From Rhodospirillaceae bacterium (GTDB lineage: Bacteria > Pseudomonadota > Alphaproteobacteria > Rhodospirillales > Magnetospirillaceae): 64,000 nucleotides of DNA. Shown one piece after another: positions 61,379 through 64,000 of this stretch. Made by a program: the position numbers and the translations under genes. The notes under the pieces were generated by a model. The model was given only the letters and a program-made list of their open reading frames with translations. It did not search any database and was not told the DNA's origin. Positions within the stretch are counted from its first letter, which is position 1, and every line of letters begins with the position of its first letter. Location: assembly GCA_031290545.1 (NCBI GenBank), contig JAITNJ010000037.1, forward strand, positions 62,001-126,000, given 5' to 3'.

Positions 61379-61886
61379 TAGCAATAATAATCGCATTTTT
61401 TAAATCTGACTCTGAACACAATCCTAATGTCATTGGATTACATGGTTTAGCATTTACAACAGTTCTGCGATTACGATCTCTTACCTTAGAAATTGTATCT
61501 TTGGTTGTTCCGATCAATTTACAAACTTGCGGATCTGATAACTCAGGATGGTGCTTTAATATCCAAGCAATGGCATCTGGCTTGTTTTGACGTTTAGATA
61601 CAGATATGTACCGAGCACCTCTGGTTTTTTTTGACACCAAATCTAGGCTGTTTGACAAACGTAGATTAGCACTTTTGTCTTTTTCACATCGCTCGATCTC
61701 TTCACGAGTCAATTGACCATTAATAACTGGATCAAATCCAATAATTCCAACAGCAACTTCGTCATTGGCGATAGCTTGAATTTCCAGCACATGCATTCCA
61801 CAGAATACAGATATCTGTTCGAATGACAACGCGCTATTTTCAATGAGCCAAACTGCCGTTGCTTTAGGCATTAGTGGTAAAATCAT
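61356..61886 (-). CDS. trcR: Cell-cycle transcription regulator TrcR (DUF1013)
   Basis: Alphaproteobacteria-specific DUF1013 protein; the Caulobacter homologue tracks with RNA polymerase and acts in the cell cycle. 176 residues. It opens 'MPKATAVWLIENSALSFEQI', has helix-turn-helix-like 'LSDPQVCKLIGTTKDTISKV' and 'NPMTLGLCSESDLKNAI'. AAAGGA precedes the start. The final residues come from a 21-bp palindrome arm. Beside the quinone oxidoreductase gene, as in other Rhodospirillales. Confidence 0.88.
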   Translation of the reverse strand: MILPLMPKATAVWLIENSALSFEQISVFCGMHVLEIQAIANDEVAVGIIGFDPVINGQLTREEIERCEKDKSANLRLSNSLDLVSKKTRGARYISVSKRQNKPDAIAWILKHHPELSDPQVCKLIGTTKDTISKVRDRNRRTVVNAKPCNPMTLGLCSESDLKNAIIIAKLRNINL

Positions 61887-61972
61887 AGCTTTACATTCCT
61901 TTCAAGATTTGAAAATTAAATTCATCGTAAAATTAATTAATTTTAATTAGCATAATTTTTCAAAAAAATTAT

Positions 61973-62968
61973 CTACAAAGTAAGTATAATTTTACCAATA
62001 TGTGTATTACTTTCCATAAGTTTATGAGCATCTGCTGCTTGAGATAGCGGAAAAGTAGCAGATATAATAGGTGTTATTCGTCCTTCATCGAGCAAAGGCC
62101 AAACTTTAGTACGTAGTGCTCTGACAATTGAAAATTTTTCATCTACAGTACGTGATCGCAAAGTAGATCCAGTAAGAGTAAGATGCTTCAACATCACAGG
62201 CAAAAAATTTACTTCAGCCTTATTGCTTTTTAAAAAAGCAATACTAACATGACGGCCATCAACAGCCAGACTCTTGATATTACGATTTAAATAATCACCA
62301 CCTATCATATCTAGAATAAGATCTACGCCACGACCTTTGGTTGCTATATCAATAATATCAACAAAATTCTCATTCTTGTAATTAATAGCTAAAGTAGCGC
62401 CTAGATCTAGACATACTTGACATTTATCTACTCCACCAGCAGTTGCATAAACAGTAGCTCCAAACACTTTAGCTAGTTGAATTGCAATAGTTCCAATACC
62501 GCTACTCCCACCATGAACTAAAAAACTCTCTCCATTTTTTAGATGTCCACATTTGAAAACATTATACCAAACCGTAAATAAAGTTTCTGGTAAAGCAGCA
62601 GCTTGAACAGCTTTGTAATTTTTAGGAAAAGGCATACACAATTTATCAACAGCTGTACAAAATTGTGCATAGCCACCACCAGTAACTAAAGCACAAACTG
62701 ATTTCCCAATTCTTAATTTACTAACAGATGGCCCAACATCAACAATAGTTCCGGCTACTTCCAATCCTAACAAATTAGACGAACCAAGTGGAGGAGAATA
62801 TTTACCTATACGTTGAAATATATCTGCTCTATTAACACCAGCAGCAACTACGTGAATTAATACCTCATTATTTTTTGGTTTAGGAGTGATACGTTCTGTT
62901 ATTTTCAAGGCTTCTGAAGAACCATCCTTAACTACTTCTACACATTTCATTTGTATAGGTAACTTCAT
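61973..62968 (-). CDS. NAD(P)H quinone oxidoreductase, PIG3-like MDR family
   Basis: 331 residues of the medium-chain dehydrogenase superfamily, zinc-free. 'GVNRADIFQRIGKYSPPLGSS' and 'GLEVAGTIVDVGPSV' start it, the nucleotide motif is 'VHGGSSGIGTIAIQLAK', and 'LDMIGGDYLNRNI' follows. The substrate (quinones or aldehydes) is inferred from family. Just upstream of trcR. I keep the first ATG, which has AGAGAG in front. Confidence 0.88.
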   Translation of the reverse strand: MKLPIQMKCVEVVKDGSSEALKITERITPKPKNNEVLIHVVAAGVNRADIFQRIGKYSPPLGSSNLLGLEVAGTIVDVGPSVSKLRIGKSVCALVTGGGYAQFCTAVDKLCMPFPKNYKAVQAAALPETLFTVWYNVFKCGHLKNGESFLVHGGSSGIGTIAIQLAKVFGATVYATAGGVDKCQVCLDLGATLAINYKNENFVDIIDIATKGRGVDLILDMIGGDYLNRNIKSLAVDGRHVSIAFLKSNKAEVNFLPVMLKHLTLTGSTLRSRTVDEKFSIVRALRTKVWPLLDEGRITPIISATFPLSQAADAHKLMESNTHIGKIILTL

Positions 62969-63324
62969 TTTAGTCTCTCTATTTTTTAATCTTTCTATTT
63001 AAAAAATAAGTACAAGTGGTACGTATAGAAGCAAAAAACATTTTTCAAATTTGAAATGCTTTTTATAAGATAGATCAACAAAATTCGGAACAAACATAAG
63101 ACATTTTGATGTAGATTGATTTTTATATCTACAGATTTGTGTAGTTAAAAAATTTATGATTGTTGTTCAGTTATTTCTTATATATCAAATAATTCTCAAA
63201 AATAAAAACCTGGACTACTAATTCACTACTGAATAAGAAAATTACAGAACTAATTTAAATCACGGAAGTTTATTTTCAGTAATTTTAGTCTGTTCTTTGA
63301 TCTTTGTAAAAACTAAATTGAAGT
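62969..63324. other. Intergenic gap between quinone oxidoreductase and the hsp20 wreck
   Basis: About 355 bases. DUF1192 is expected upstream of the oxidoreductase, and DUF1150 downstream of hsp20, in relatives; neither is readable. An imperfect hairpin near 63035-63070 may have been the hsp20 terminator. Confidence 0.45.
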
Positions 63325-63685
63325 ACTGAATAACTTAATACTTCAGAAATTTCACGAACTAAAAACTAGCACTAATTGAACGAACACGATCAGCTAGTTC
63401 CAATTCTCATTTAAACTGATGTTTAAATTCCATGGTGCAGAACATTAAGTTAATGATTCGTTGTTATTTATTTTTACATGAAATCAATAATGCGCATCTT
63501 GAGTAGTAATTTCAGAATCATTTCAGGAAAACCAGCTACAGACATGGTAATACGATAATGATCACAATCTAATTTTTCAATATTGTATTATGGATAATCA
63601 ACATATTGTTTTCAGTCTAGATGTCGAAACCTACAGTTGAGCGAAACAGCGATAACAAGTCGAATTCGCGAATAAACAATTTCAT
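63325..63685 (-). pseudogene. Decayed small heat-shock protein gene (Hsp20/IbpA)
   Basis: Minus-strand translation in pieces reproduces an IbpA-type protein from end to end. 'REFDLLSLFRSTVGFD' is the N-terminus; then 'DYP', a stop, and 'YNIEKLDCDHYRITMSVAGF' for the start of the alpha-crystallin domain; a frame change gives 'EITTQDAHY'; then 'LHHGI', a stop, 'ELELADRVRS', 'ISASF', a stop, and, in another frame, 'VREISEVL'. At least four stops and several frame changes. A possible promoter TTGACA at 63812-63807 remains upstream. Confidence 0.85.
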
Positions 63686-64000
63686 CCTACAATAACACTG
63701 AATCTTACAATAACAACAAAACAAATTGCGACTAACGTATATCCCTATAAAAATATTATTAGAAAATAATATTAACCAACATACGATTACTAATCTAGGA
63801 TATATATGTCAAGATTCGGATCCAAAACATTACAACTGACAATTAATCATTTTAATTCATATATGACAACAATGAAAATACACCGCCTGATGTTACATGA
63901 AAAATGTACTAATCTATCATTACGTAATATTTAATTAAATTCTTATATTGTCGCATATTGTCGCCAAAATAACAAATGACATAAAAACATAGTAATATAT
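63686..64000. other. Region upstream of the hsp20 wreck
   Basis: About 315 bases to the window edge. It holds a TTGACA with a 17-base gap to a weak TAATCG (63812-63784, minus) that may be the old hsp20 promoter. No ORF or other remnant recognised. Confidence 0.5.

Overview
This window looks like a piece of a reduced, very AT-rich alphaproteobacterial chromosome. The gene set and gene order are alphaproteobacterial and closest to the Rhodospirillales style: rne divergent from amiC-mrcA-prfB, gatCAB divergent from ruvX, zapA-6S RNA-5-FCL-ymdB, glnB-glnA, trpBA-accD-folC beside trxA, polyprenyl synthetase followed by tRNA-Pro(CGG), plus mipZ, carD and trcR (DUF1013). My CDS list sums to about 50 kb of 64 kb (roughly 78%). 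The gaps are long and extremely AT-rich, and at least three of them hold decayed genes at the position where relatives keep a working copy. Together these point to a host-associated lineage in mid-reduction. 'Candidatus Endolissoclinum'-like tunicate symbionts come to mind, but that is an inference and not an identification. There are no transposases, phage genes, rRNA operons, CRISPR arrays, secondary-metabolite genes or toxin systems here.

Layout. 0-3 kb: thyA-folA, rpmG (too short for the ORF track), yajQ. 3-9.8 kb: a PfkB-family kinase, secA, argJ, rpsD. 10.3-15.6 kb: purQL, then a small coiled-coil protein, zapA, 6S RNA, 5-formyl-THF cyclo-ligase and ymdB. 15.6-24.9 kb: rne, amiC, mrcA, prfB, ispB-like synthase, tRNA-Pro. 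25.2-32.4 kb: proC with a dead ybjN upstream, ugd-galU, a membrane J-protein, mipZ, a dead fdxA upstream of carD, tRNA-Arg. 32.5-42.5 kb: an RlmD/TrmA-type methyltransferase, glpABC, gatCAB, ruvX, then two tRNAs. 43.4-51 kb: glnB-glnA, a small putative lipoprotein, an aminotransferase, hom, recJ, tRNA-Glu. 51.3-64 kb: ilvE, an OmpR/EnvZ-type two-component pair, tRNA-Pro and tRNA-Val, trxA, folC-accD-trpA-trpB, a frameshifted DUF465 gene, trcR, a quinone oxidoreductase and a wrecked hsp20.

The cell encoded here keeps nucleotide synthesis (thyA, folA, purQL), folate metabolism, amino-acid synthesis (arginine, proline, branched-chain, homoserine branch, glutamine, the final tryptophan step), peptidoglycan synthesis and division (mrcA, amiC, zapA, mipZ), Glu/Asp-tRNA amidation, RNA turnover and protein export. 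The quinone-linked glpABC operon is the least expected metabolic item. I found no previously undescribed multi-gene system. The most informative signal is the set of still-readable gene remnants (hsp20, ybjN, fdxA, and ydcH broken by one indel), with a few large perfect palindromes as a second line.
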